Source of the DNA: JABMQW01 sp964439935
GTDB lineage: Bacteria; Fidelibacterota; Marinisomatia; Marinisomatales; TCS56
Direction of reading: 5' to 3'
Length of the DNA: 64,000 nucleotides
Assembly (NCBI GenBank): GCA_964439935.1
Contig: CAYTPW010000009.1
Location: 78,502 to 142,501, forward strand
Below are positions 48,901 through 56,891 of this stretch, piece by piece. The notes under the pieces were generated by a model that searched no databases, was not told the origin of the DNA, and saw only the letters and a list, made by a program, of their open reading frames with translations. The position numbers and the translations under genes are program-made. Position 1 is the first letter of the stretch. Each line of letters opens with the position of its first letter.

Positions 48901-51900
48901 GCAGAGCTGTTACCGGCACTGTTTTTTGCATAAGCTCTTACTGTAATTGCACCTTCACTGAAACTTCCTGTAATATCATCTACCTGGATATTGGTAGTTA
49001 CACCGGTGGATAGTTTCCGGCCAATTGTATCTGTCACTGCAGCCTGATTCATTACGATGAAAACCGAATCGCCGCTGCTTACACCTGAAACGGTGAAAAA
49101 CGGCATGATATTTTTAGTCAGGTTATCACTGTTTAATGTACCGCTGTCGCTACTATTCTGCAGATCGACATCGGTCGGATCGGTGGGAGCCTCGGTTTCG
49201 ATAGTCAGGGACAGGCTATTACTAGCCAGTGATGTATTACCAGCCGAATCCAACACAACTACAGTGATAGGATAAGTGCCGGATGCCAGCGCTTCTGAAA
49301 CTTGGACCGTCATTGTACTGTACTGGATCATGCGGGCAGCCACCACAAGCGTATCAGTATTGCGATAGATTCGCACCGAATCATAACTTGCAGCCGGCAG
49401 ACCGGACAGAAGGAAACGCGGCGTTGCGTCACTAGTTAGATTATCGATCGAACTGAAACCACTATCGTCAGCCTCAATCAGATCAGGCACAGACGGCCGG
49501 TTAGGTGCCTGGGTATCGATGGTAATATCCAGCGTGGTGGATAGATTGGAAAGATTACCAGCTGGATCTTGGGCACGACTAGAAACCGAGAATGTACCAT
49601 CGACTGTATTGGGAGCAGTAATCGAGTGATCAGTTCCGGCAGGATTCAATTCAGTGTTTATGGCAACACCGTCGAAAAGAAGTCTGATCGAATCATTTGC
49701 CACTATATTGCTAATTGTAAAAGCAGGGGTTGGATCGTTTGTCAAATTATCGGCTGGTAACAGTCCTGTGTCGGTGGTCATATCCGGTAGATTCGGCTGA
49801 GCAGGGCGGGTATGATCAAGCTCCAGGTCCAGCAGCAGAGATGCTGCTCCCAAATTACCTGCCAAATCCCTCAATCTAGTACCTACTTCATACTGACCCT
49901 CATCATAATCAGTAATATCGAGTTCAATTGATGTTGCCCCTCCCTCCGTAACCATTTCACGCACCGCAGTATCGGCATCAAAAAACAAATAGACTGAATC
50001 GCCTTCTGTAACATTACTGATAGTAAATGTAATTGTAGAATCTTTGCTGAGATTATCATTATTCAAAAATCCGGTGTCGAAGGTAGTCTGCAAATCAGGT
50101 AAATCCGAAGGATCTGGATCGGTATAATCAATCGTCAGCGAGGGACCAGTCAAGACAGAAGAAGAATTGCCGGCACTGTCGAGGATCGAAGCAGTTACCG
50201 CATATGTTCCTGAATTCAAGGTGGAACTCGTAAGGTTTAGGGACGTAGCGGATATCAGACTACTGACCTTGAGGACACCGCTCATGTAAATCAAGATTGA
50301 GTCGGCATCCGTAATATGCTCCGGAGCGAATTCCAGAGTAAAACGCGGTTCCCGTTCACTGGTGATTTCATCGTTACTATAAGTACCCGTATCATCATCT
50401 GTTACCAAATCAATAGAGCTGGGTGGGTCAGGATCGGAACTGTCGATGGTTATATCAAGTGCAGACGATGCGACACTCTGGTTCCCCGCCTTATCGGTCA
50501 GCTGATAAGTAACAGTATAATCACCGTCGCTCTGACCAGATAAATAATCTGTCGTTTCAAATGTAAGCGAAGCAGCACCAGCAACCCTGCGAGCCGCCAA
50601 ACTACCATCAAAATACAGAAAAACTGAATCACTGGCATCTTCAGCTGTAACAGTAAATCCCGGTCTGGTTATATTTGTATAGTCGTCATTGGTCAAGATG
50701 CCGGTATCGGTTGTCAGATCTGGTGTGGCCGAGGCGACTGGAACCGTTGTATCGATGGTAATCGTCAATTCGGGTGAAATTACCGATTCATTGCCGGCAG
50801 AATCCACTGCGACGGCCTCGATCGATGCATCAAATTCATCTGCCAGTGCGCTGCCATCAGGAATCGTCAAATCTATTGTTCCCGAAGTTGACCATGATCC
50901 AACACTGAAAGCATCGTTTACTGTGATATAAATTGAATCACCAACGTCGTAGCCAGTTACGGTAAAGGTGGGAGTATTATCATTAGTCCAGTTATCTGAG
51001 TCACTGAATCCTGAATCAGAAGTGGATTTTAAATTGGGTTGATCGGTCTGATCTGCCTGGCGATCCAAATTCAGGGTAACCTGGGAAGAATTTGGTCCAC
51101 GATTCCCGGCTGCATCGACTATCTGAGCCTGAATTTGATATGATCCATCCACCGATATTGTGGGGATTGTTACAACAACGGAGTCGTCCGAATTAGATTC
51201 CAGGACGCTGTCAGCCTGGGAAGTACCATCACGGTAAAGCAATGCACGCCCATATACCCAACTAAAACCATTGTCCCTCCAAACAGATAGATCTGTATTC
51301 TTGATGCCAAAACGAGGATCGGGATCATTCGTAAGCCAATCACTGTCTGAGTAACCTGTGTCATCAATCAGGTTGAATACGGAAGGAGCACTCGGTGCCT
51401 GGGTATCGAGATAAAGGTATAGCCTTTCAGACGATCCTTCACTGCCATATGCATCTCTGGAATAGGTTCGCACCGTATAATATCCATCTCCAGCAGATAA
51501 ACTCAAAGTATAGCTCAAATCACTGCCATCGGATGTTGGATCAACACCAATATTTTGGCCAGCCAACTTATCCTCAACGTAATCTGTAGATATTCTAAGT
51601 CCGGATGTGGTACCGGTTATTGAAATTGTAACCGAAGTCAAATTGGTAATTCTGTCAGAATTTGATATACCTGAATCGTCAGTTGACTCCAATACCGGTG
51701 TCTGAGTGGCCTGAGGGGCTGTTTCTTGAAATTCAAAATTAGTAGCCGTCGTCAAAGTGTCAAGAATTGCACCATCATTATCTTGCCGTATGATAAAAAC
51801 ATTGAAGGTTTCTCCGTCAGCACGACCATAAATTGATTCTACACCCGATTGGCTAATATATACAGTTTTTGAACCAGCTGTTTGTGTTCCGGCTCCGACT

Positions 51901-52136
51901 GAAGTCAGCAATCTGATATTCGAGCTACCAGTGCATGTAGCCTTGATAATATACGCCCCAGGTTGAGCCAGACTAAATTGAACCATCAGGTTGGTATTGG
52001 TATTATTCCAGTAATCGCCAACAACATTGCCGCCAGTTACCGTCGCAGTCTGACCTAGCAACAGAACTGCAAAGCTCTGTAAGGCAAGAAATTGCCGTAT
52101 AAACTTCCAAGTATTCTTTTGATTAACATTTTTCAT
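42975..52136 (-). CDS. Giant exported T9SS protein with tandem Ig-like repeats
   Basis: 3053 residues, with a signal peptide (about 1-29, ending LLLGQ). Residues about 145-1710 hold some fifteen tandem Ig-like domains of about 100 residues, each with 'DTGxxxxDNLTxxxTPxFTV ... GTYxVTxxxxDxAGNxS ... ITIDTxxP'. More Ig-like domains (about 1710-2280) and cadherin-like ones ('PEITTVDSTIVYEDVEYVDTLIV', about 2392-2745) follow. The end is a T9SS sorting domain (YPNPFNPAITIAYDLG ... YDLLGRQV ... KIMLLR). Domains 8-10 and 11-13 form a tandem copy. A long, stiff surface adhesin or filament is likely. The neighbouring outer-membrane protein and lipoprotein genes share its operon. Confidence 0.9.
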   Translation of the reverse strand: MKNVNQKNTWKFIRQFLALQSFAVLLLGQTATVTGGNVVGDYWNNTNTNLMVQFSLAQPGAYIIKATCTGSSNIRLLTSVGAGTQTAGSKTVYISQSGVESIYGRADGETFNVFIIRQDNDGAILDTLTTATNFEFQETAPQATQTPVLESTDDSGISNSDRITNLTSVTISITGTTSGLRISTDYVEDKLAGQNIGVDPTSDGSDLSYTLSLSAGDGYYTVRTYSRDAYGSEGSSERLYLYLDTQAPSAPSVFNLIDDTGYSDSDWLTNDPDPRFGIKNTDLSVWRDNGFSWVYGRALLYRDGTSQADSVLESNSDDSVVVTIPTISVDGSYQIQAQIVDAAGNRGPNSSQVTLNLDRQADQTDQPNLKSTSDSGFSDSDNWTNDNTPTFTVTGYDVGDSIYITVNDAFSVGSWSTSGTIDLTIPDGSALADEFDASIEAVAVDSAGNESVISPELTITIDTTVPVASATPDLTTDTGILTNDDYTNITRPGFTVTAEDASDSVFLYFDGSLAARRVAGAASLTFETTDYLSGQSDGDYTVTYQLTDKAGNQSVASSALDITIDSSDPDPPSSIDLVTDDDTGTYSNDEITSEREPRFTLEFAPEHITDADSILIYMSGVLKVSSLISATSLNLTSSTLNSGTYAVTASILDSAGNSSSVLTGPSLTIDYTDPDPSDLPDLQTTFDTGFLNNDNLSKDSTITFTISNVTEGDSVYLFFDADTAVREMVTEGGATSIELDITDYDEGQYEVGTRLRDLAGNLGAASLLLDLELDHTRPAQPNLPDMTTDTGLLPADNLTNDPTPAFTISNIVANDSIRLLFDGVAINTELNPAGTDHSITAPNTVDGTFSVSSRAQDPAGNLSNLSTTLDITIDTQAPNRPSVPDLIEADDSGFSSIDNLTSDATPRFLLSGLPAASYDSVRIYRNTDTLVVAARMIQYSTMTVQVSEALASGTYPITVVVLDSAGNTSLASNSLSLTIETEAPTDPTDVDLQNSSDSGTLNSDNLTKNIMPFFTVSGVSSGDSVFIVMNQAAVTDTIGRKLSTGVTTNIQVDDITGSFSEGAITVRAYAKNSAGNSSAVASSASLEIVLDNSNDTTPTIGLDSGSDTGVSSSDRLTRDTSPTFTVTDIVDTDSLYLIIDTDTVARDISDGTSFDITSTVLAAPGTYQAKVITRDYAGNLSPVSSSITVRIDTDAPAQPATPDLLVDDDTGTSSIDNITNVTQPQFVLGGLPASDYDSVRVYRDTDTLLVAARMTDYSSITVQVAEALARGTYPITVVVIDSADNTSTASNTLSITVETESPTDPSSINLTGESDTGTDNSDDLTADVTPTFTVAGVTAGDSVFVVMIQGGTRDTLGRGLATDVTIDITTDDISTVFSDGSITVRAYAKNSAGNSSDADFSAALDIILDTSIATDPSIVLTIASDTGISPSDLLTNDTTPTFTITDIISTDSLYLVIGTDTLARDQSNATSYNLISTALADGTYPVKVLSRDYAGNISAPSSVITLRVDTQAPDPPAIPDLLATDDSGFFDDDDVTYVTRPNFILTGLSTIRDSVILSLVGPLTSNTRSVISQGVLDTLQVADILAQGTYAATLVAIDSAGNSSPASSELTIEIDTQFPLTPFAPDLLPAFDTGQESIDNLTNVDEPQFSIGNLENGTFVRLYSITGVDTAEIAADTLTDGTNNITLTSTALIDGSYNIFVTSQDTAGNTSQSGNLSNFRLDTEMPSASISLSDSLVREADVSTVILQFSDGMTSSPTIRIDYADGDSLDTTFLSNAGQSSDSTWFYDVTIPDSNDGAATITITGFDNAGNSMPADSVSGIDLLILDNTDPFFSNISIDTGAYINNTQVGWVLSEDLESGTIQWNAISGPGGDITTNLTDNELQIGIKSESALNDPPVLVDGTLYDLIFTAVDFAGNDSIISIDDVTYDITPPAVDLLYSLYIATADSVVTIQANFTESTLDTPTISIAYNSGNGIANFGTMFPILQSDMEYSYPDTIPGGGGNEGIALITLTATDRAGNDLTTDSTFFRDTLRVDNSAVTDTFVYANLTQPHLSNLGRVDDVIEITVHFDDQMRDDAEAPVLNIQYADSTDSIEGLTFSGNADGDSTWTYEIILPTGIENSDTISVLAFGQDLAGNDIVSHIDNEIFIVDNTPPDFFATGPVSAVAGNIVTGWINGSNDSLDVTAPVGISDMSGMALLSFAVPAKMDTSAIWAIAGDSTVLTTAGTPTFNVEIDTVIAALNDEMLVDFEQSDTILTRVLKYDQAGNLRVGQVSSQKMIYDVLPPLAGDLITWNSTNPDTLISEDSLHLVWGAYSEPNATTASGIGRYEWTVETGGPVVWTDFVSWTSALTDTSVDTALALTHANLYRLKLRAFDVAGNQSATDSTTSFERQNSAPEITTVDSTIVYEDVEYVDTLIVSDADLNTLNGDSFIYALETIHREGWSPVTTAAVDTTGVITWTPLPQDTGIYDFTVIVQDSWDFADTLTFVVNALPVNDAPIADFRDTSLVLVEDSLRTVQVYLDTFVSDEDNLISEMDWYRVVILDTVNNPGYPEIGYNYPPDDMVEDPVALKKIISDRDIVEKDEYGYEILAAEWAANPPLTVDIITSNDSNYAIITADSNYFGMLHRLVFMVRDPDSANGLDTVLLEVESRNDSPVLTAIPDQNILENDSLKFDLGVFAYDVDDTALTFTVTALTNPDSLTISQAQYVSTDLGDTIVFTPKSLWSDSALIQVIITDDSDAADTVQFVLDIIRVLRPHLAIAVVQNSTFTNHFEVIVSDTLEKTIQCIVTMDEETLNLDTVAAYTYIGRKTFSTAADFTVRAYAQGIVGDTSITRAGTVVLARSKSSWSGSSPDGLLQVSGESGAVVADQPILMVDSTLFEYQLAGQAAYRLGAIGLDFNSPVLLAFNKAADDLALYHSSDGSAWQELPTLTVEDRIVAWTAKMGYFRTGPRTIYVPEKTALQSSYPNPFNPAITIAYDLGFRDGPQQKVNIVIYDLLGRQVIELFDGYQPIGHHEIRWDSRNARGVPSASGIYFVRMQTGNQFVKTHKIMLLR

Positions 52137-52198
52137 GCTAAATGACCATAGTGGCGTTAGTCGTTATGATTAAATTGACTTAAAATAAGTGAAATACC

Positions 52199-53086
52199 TT
52201 AAAAATTAATCCCCAAAATCACCAGGCCATCCAGCCAGGCGGCGGTACCCACTTCATTATTGTTGGAATCGATCACCCCTGAAGCACTGGTACCCCGCAC
52301 CCCCACGCGGATATCAAGAATATTACCGAGGGCAAGGCCATAGCTGGTTTCGGCAAAATAGCCGTAATAGTCCCCGATTTTCCCTCCGCCCAGTTTAACC
52401 TGGCCAGGTCCAGCTGGAAAACTTACCAGGCCCAAAATTGTATTGCCTTTGTACTCTCCAGCGGAGGGCATGTAATTCTCAAAGGCGAAGGTTCCAAATT
52501 CAAATCCAATCCGAAATCGCGATTTGAATAATTGCATCAGCATTGGCAGTTCGATGCTGATCCGGTAATCGGCAAATGAGTTATAAGTGTTAAGAGCGTG
52601 ATTTACAAATCCTGGTGAGGCGTAAGCAATACCAAGACTATAACCCAAGCGACGGGCGCGTTCGCCTAATTCAGTACTCGAAACATCACCAGCACCCCGG
52701 TCTTCAACATATTCTCCGGCTTCATCATCAAACTCGTAATAGCCTTCCTCCCCTTCTTCATAGAATTCATCATCATAACCTTCTTCATCGTATTCATCTT
52801 CGTAGTACTCACCTTCATCCTCGTAATACTCACCTTCATCTTCATAATACGAATCGTCATAGTATTCATCATCATAGGTAGTCGTATCGTCCTCATAATA
52901 TTCGTCTTCGTAATACTCGCCTTCATCTTCATATTCGCCTTCATCCCAGAAATATAGAGAATCATCTTCAGCATAATAATCATCTTGTGCTGTGATTGGT
53001 AAAAAAGTAATACATAGTACAATACCAAAGATAGTTAACAGGCGTAAAAAGGTTACTCCGAACTGGATATTTATGCTCCGCTTCAT
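52199..53086 (-). CDS. Outer-membrane protein with Tyr/Asp/Glu-rich segment
   Basis: 295 residues from the ATG at 53084-53086, which has GAGG eight bases upstream; the upstream in-frame start at 53131 is less likely. A signal peptide ends near 'FLPITAQ'. Then about 80 residues consist almost only of Asp, Glu and Tyr, in units like YYEDEGEYYEDE. The C-terminal part (about 145-295) has alternating hydrophobic beta strands and ends in Phe (VILGINF), as an outer-membrane barrel should. The acidic-tyrosine segment may bind calcium or act as a surface linker. It is the first gene of the giant-protein operon (62 bases ahead of the 3053-aa gene). Confidence 0.78.
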   Translation of the reverse strand: MKRSINIQFGVTFLRLLTIFGIVLCITFLPITAQDDYYAEDDSLYFWDEGEYEDEGEYYEDEYYEDDTTTYDDEYYDDSYYEDEGEYYEDEGEYYEDEYDEEGYDDEFYEEGEEGYYEFDDEAGEYVEDRGAGDVSSTELGERARRLGYSLGIAYASPGFVNHALNTYNSFADYRISIELPMLMQLFKSRFRIGFEFGTFAFENYMPSAGEYKGNTILGLVSFPAGPGQVKLGGGKIGDYYGYFAETSYGLALGNILDIRVGVRGTSASGVIDSNNNEVGTAAWLDGLVILGINF

Positions 53087-53273
53087 GTCTTTACCTCGTT
53101 GAACAGTCGTAACGTACTGTTCTTTAATCAAATTGGGTTGTCCCTTACCTGGTCTACTATACGGTCGTAGATGGATTTAATATAAGGTATAGAGCAACTT
53201 TAATGCAATCATTACAATTAGATTGTGAGTTGGACGACAATCGCATTGAAAAAAAGGATGCTCAAACGACATT

Positions 53274-53288
53274 ATCCAGCTGCTGGAT
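53274..53288. repeat. 15-bp palindrome after glnS
   Basis: ATCCAGC-T-GCTGGAT lies 25 bases beyond the glnS stop on the minus strand. Seven Ts occur about 30 bases further on, not directly after the stem, so it is only a weak terminator candidate. Confidence 0.4.
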
Positions 53289-53312
53289 TCAGGAATTGAA
53301 CGATTAAATCGG

Positions 53313-55007
53313 CTATCGTTGGTATCTTTTTTCGATCCTGGCCCAGCTGTCCCTCAGCGGAACAGTCCGGTTAAACACCAGTTTTTCCGGTGTAGAGTCC
53401 TTGCAATCAACACAGAAATATCCACGCCTCAGAAACTGAAATCGATCACCGGGTTGGGCAGTTGCCAGACTTGCTTCTACTTGAGCAGTAATTATTTCCA
53501 GTGAATTGTCATACAGATTAGCTTTGAAATCCTCATCTCCCTCGACCTGATTTGGATTTGCTTTTTCAAACAGTCGGTCATATAACCGTACCTCAACCTT
53601 CAGGGCATCGGGTACGGAAACCCAATGCAGCGTACCCTTGACTTTCCGGTTGGACTGGGCACCGCCGCTCTTAGTTTCCGGATCGTAGGAACAGTGAATT
53701 TCCTGGATTTCCCCGGTTAGGTCATTTTTTATTACCCGCTCACATTTAATTATATAGGCGTGCTTCAGGCGGACTTCCCGACCGGGAGCCAATCTGAAAA
53801 ATTTCCGATGTGGCTCTTCCTGGAAATCCTCGCGCTCGATGTACAATTCCCTAGAGAACCGTATTTTGCGGGTACCAGCATCCGGATCCTCCGGATTATT
53901 TACCGCTTCCAGATCTTCAAATTGATCTTCCGGATAATTATCTAAAACAACTTTAACCGGATTTAAGACACCCATTACCCGTGGCGTACGAAGATTTAGA
54001 TCCTCGCGTATATAATATTCCAATAGAGCGATATCGGCAATATTTTCCTTTTTAGCGATGCCTACACGCTCGCAGAACCGCCGTATCGACGCTGGTGTAT
54101 ACCCCCGGCGACGTAGACCCGATATGGTCGGCATACGCGGATCATCCCAGTCCAAAACATGCCCCTCCTGGACCAATTGTAGCAGCTTCCGTTTGCTCAA
54201 TATCGTGTAGCTGAGATTTAGCCGCGCAAATTCTATTTGCTGTGGTCTATAGACACCCAGTTGGATCAGGCACCAATCATAAAGGGGCCGGTGGTCTTCA
54301 AATTCCAGTGTGCACAATGAATGTGTTATTCTCTCAATTGAATCCTCCAATCCGTGCGCCCAGTCATACATAGGATAGATACACCAGTTATCCTTGGTTC
54401 TGGGATGATCGGCATGTAATATGCGATATATTACCGGATCGCGCATATTCAAATTCGGCGAAGCCATATCAATCTTGGCCCGTAATACCCGACTGCCATC
54501 AGGAAATTTACCAGCTCGCATACTTCTGAAAAGATCCAGATTCTCATCAACTGTCCTATCTCTGTAGGGGCTATCTTGGCCAGATTCGGTCAAACTACCT
54601 CGATGCCTTCGTATCTGTTCTGCTGAAAGATCGCAGACAAACGCCTTACTTGTTTTAATTAATTGTTCTGCCAATTCATATAATTGATCAAAATAATCAG
54701 ATGCAAAGAACAGTCTGTCTTGCCAGTCATAACCAAGCCAGCGAACATCTTCAATTATTGATTCAATGTATTCTTCTTCCTCCTTAATTGGATTTGTATC
54801 GTCAAACCTCAGGTTGCATAACCCACCGTACTCTTCAGCGAGACCAAAATTCAATACAATTGATTTTGCGTGACCGATATGAAGGTATCCATTTGGTTCG
54901 GGAGGAAAACGAGTGTATACACGTCCTTCGTTTTTTCCATTTGCCAGGTCAGAATTAATTATATCTTTAATAAAATTCGTTGATTTCTTTGTTGTATCTT
55001 CATTCAT
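53313..55007 (-). CDS. glnS: Glutaminyl-tRNA synthetase
   Basis: 564 residues, the usual GlnRS length. The class I signatures are present: 'RFPPEPNGYLHIGHAKSIVLNFGLA' (HIGH) and 'YTILSKRKLLQLV' (KMSKS counterpart). 'RFDDTNPIKEEEEYIESI' and the C-terminal anticodon-binding beta-barrel region follow. Direct charging of tRNA-Gln means the organism does not rely only on the amidotransferase route for glutamine. The tRNA-Gln(CTG) gene lies 1.7 kb upstream on the same strand, and gltX is in the same window. Confidence 0.96.
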   Translation of the reverse strand: MNEDTTKKSTNFIKDIINSDLANGKNEGRVYTRFPPEPNGYLHIGHAKSIVLNFGLAEEYGGLCNLRFDDTNPIKEEEEYIESIIEDVRWLGYDWQDRLFFASDYFDQLYELAEQLIKTSKAFVCDLSAEQIRRHRGSLTESGQDSPYRDRTVDENLDLFRSMRAGKFPDGSRVLRAKIDMASPNLNMRDPVIYRILHADHPRTKDNWCIYPMYDWAHGLEDSIERITHSLCTLEFEDHRPLYDWCLIQLGVYRPQQIEFARLNLSYTILSKRKLLQLVQEGHVLDWDDPRMPTISGLRRRGYTPASIRRFCERVGIAKKENIADIALLEYYIREDLNLRTPRVMGVLNPVKVVLDNYPEDQFEDLEAVNNPEDPDAGTRKIRFSRELYIEREDFQEEPHRKFFRLAPGREVRLKHAYIIKCERVIKNDLTGEIQEIHCSYDPETKSGGAQSNRKVKGTLHWVSVPDALKVEVRLYDRLFEKANPNQVEGDEDFKANLYDNSLEIITAQVEASLATAQPGDRFQFLRRGYFCVDCKDSTPEKLVFNRTVPLRDSWARIEKRYQR

Positions 55008-55755
55008 TACTTTATTTACTCTAAATCTGAATATTATTTAAATAAGTGGTTAGTAATTTACATTCTAAATCCATATTGACATTTGATTTTACCGTTTTTT
55101 CAATACTAGTTTTCAAATATCCTGATTCCAAATTTTTTGAAGCTCTGCCACAAATATGACTTACAACATTGAATATCAGACTGCCACTTGCTCGAATAAT
55201 AATACTGCATGCTGTTATATTCTCAATGATTTATCTCTAAATTATCAATTGTTGAAATAATGTTATTACTATATGCTATATCATATATTATTATTGCAGT
55301 CCTTATGCTGTCCCCATTATCTTCTATGAGTGAAATATTTTACTCAGAAATAATCTGAATTACNNNNNNNNNNGTTTCATAAATTAACAGTAACTCTTTA
55401 GTATCCTTTTTAAATAGTTATTAAACAAAGCATCCGAATATTGCTAAAAAGTGTCAATAACTAGTGCCGAATTTCTGCATTGGTACTATCATTAATGCTA
55501 ATTGTATTTAAATAGTGGTCAATGCGATTTCAGTTGCCAATTAAGGGCAAAATGAGACTTGAATTAATGATTACGGTACAAGTCGGGAAATATTTTGTGT
55601 TTTGTCTGACATTGTCGGTTGTATTGTCGGCACATCATAAATCAGGCAAGATATATTAATATTATGAGCTAATGAAAAATAATAGATGAAATAATAGTGG
55701 TTCTCTGTTGATTATATATTATTATCCAGAGTATTGTGTGTAATATGTGGATAAC
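55008..55755. other. AT-rich intergenic region with a short assembly gap
   Basis: About 750 bases with no convincing gene. A run of ten Ns is at 55364-55373. It contains ATTGTCGG twice near 55611-55630. The glnS promoter should lie near 55010-55080. Nothing else is recognised. Confidence 0.5.
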
Positions 55756-56304
55756 TCAAACTCCATAATGAGGTATTTGATTACCAATATAATAGTCATA
55801 AAGATCCTCCGCCCACTCCTGTGTAGTCTGTAATATACGTAAACGTAAATCTAGTATTCCCTTGGTCAACAAGGAAGAACTAGGCCCAATAGTACGCATA
55901 ATTGTAACCATTTCCTGGCGTTTCAACTGAATCTTCTGTTTCAATTCAGACAACAGTTTTATTCCTGTTTCTCGATCAACAATATCCAAATGAGCTAAAT
56001 AGGCGTCAAAAGAAAAATCAATCCGTACCGGACTCTGGGCTGCCTCCTTTATCAGCTCTGTCATATGGTTGCGACCGGCATCAGTGATGGTATATACTCT
56101 GCGCTCAGGCCGGGCACCATCGCGCTCCACATGATCAGACAAGTAGCCCTTCTCGCCCAGCTTTCTGATATTACGATAGACAGCCGGTTCACTGATTTTT
56201 AACCAATCACCAACATGATTGCTTTCGATTGTTTTGTTGATATGATAGGCACTTTGGGCACTTTTCATTAGTACCCCAAGAATGATAATATCGATGGATG
56301 ACAT
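55756..56304 (-). CDS. PadR family transcriptional regulator
   Basis: 182 residues. The N-terminal winged helix has the PadR pattern: 'IIILGVLMKSAQSAYHINKTIE ... WLKISEPAVYRNIRKLGEKGYLSDHVERDGARPERRVYTITDAG'. The C-terminal half is helical (Vir_C/PadR_C-like dimerisation region, 'IVDRETGIKLLSELKQKIQLKRQEMV'). It stands alone between glnS and the tRNA cluster, so its target is not obvious; a palindrome near its own promoter suggests autoregulation. Confidence 0.88.
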   Translation of the reverse strand: MSSIDIIILGVLMKSAQSAYHINKTIESNHVGDWLKISEPAVYRNIRKLGEKGYLSDHVERDGARPERRVYTITDAGRNHMTELIKEAAQSPVRIDFSFDAYLAHLDIVDRETGIKLLSELKQKIQLKRQEMVTIMRTIGPSSSLLTKGILDLRLRILQTTQEWAEDLYDYYIGNQIPHYGV

Positions 56305-56332
56305 GGTTTTCCCTTATCAAGATTCTTAATTG

Positions 56333-56345
56333 CTATATTATATAG
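56333..56345. promoter_or_regulatory. Candidate PadR operator palindrome
   Basis: CTATAT-T-ATATAG, a perfect 13-base palindrome, lies about 30 bases upstream of the padR start and overlaps a TATACTATATAAT stretch on the minus strand that could serve as the -10 region. PadR proteins usually bind AT-rich dyads in their own promoters. Confidence 0.35.
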
Positions 56346-56482
56346 TATATTAGAAAATATTGTTCAAACCAGTCAAGCTATATTATTAATGTCGCAAATG
56401 ACACAGCATTTAAATGACTGTTTTTTAAAAACTGGAGACAAATATATTTTATACACCTACTAATAATACTAGATGCAAGCAG

Positions 56483-56556
56483 TACGCCCAGGAGGACTCG
56501 AACCCCCAACCTCCTGGTCCGTAGCCAGGCACTCTATCCAATTGAGCTATGGGCGC
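56483..56556 (-). tRNA. tRNA-Arg(ACG)
   Basis: 74 bases on the minus strand. The acceptor stem GCGCCCA pairs with TGGGCGT (one G-U), the anticodon arm is CCTGG-CTACGGA-CCAGG with anticodon ACG, the T arm is GGGTTCGAGTCC, the discriminator is A and no CCA is encoded. A34 is the standard substrate of TadA. Confidence 0.95.
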
Positions 56557-56641
56557 ATATTATCAATTATGAATTGAAAACTATCGAAATAATCCAATTT
56601 CCTGATTCTTAATTGAATACTTATAATTGTCAATTAGTCCG

Positions 56642-56713
56642 TAGCCCGTAGGGGATTCGAACCCCTGTTACCGGCGTGAGAGGCCGACGTCCTAACCCCT
56701 AGACGAACGGGCC
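56642..56713 (-). tRNA. tRNA-Glu(CTC)
   Basis: 72 bases on the minus strand. The anticodon loop CTCTCAC gives anticodon CTC. The D arm is GTCTAGGGGTTAGGAC and the T arm GGGGTTCGAATCCCC. The acceptor GGCCCGT pairs with ACGGGCT (one G-U at the end). No CCA is encoded. Confidence 0.93.
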
Positions 56714-56737
56714 GTTATCAATCTAGAAATTTTATCG

Positions 56738-56808
<71 letters not shown>

Positions 56809-56891
56809 AATCAATTGAATGGAAAAAAAGCGGTCGCGAATTTAAGTCTGATATATATGTCGTCAAATGCCTTTCAATCGATCAGGATAGA

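Noticed and set aside
52750..52990. Short tandem DNA repeats that could look like a CRISPR array
   Set aside because: Units are irregular, have no unique spacers, stay in one reading frame and encode the Asp/Glu/Tyr-rich segment of an outer-membrane protein.
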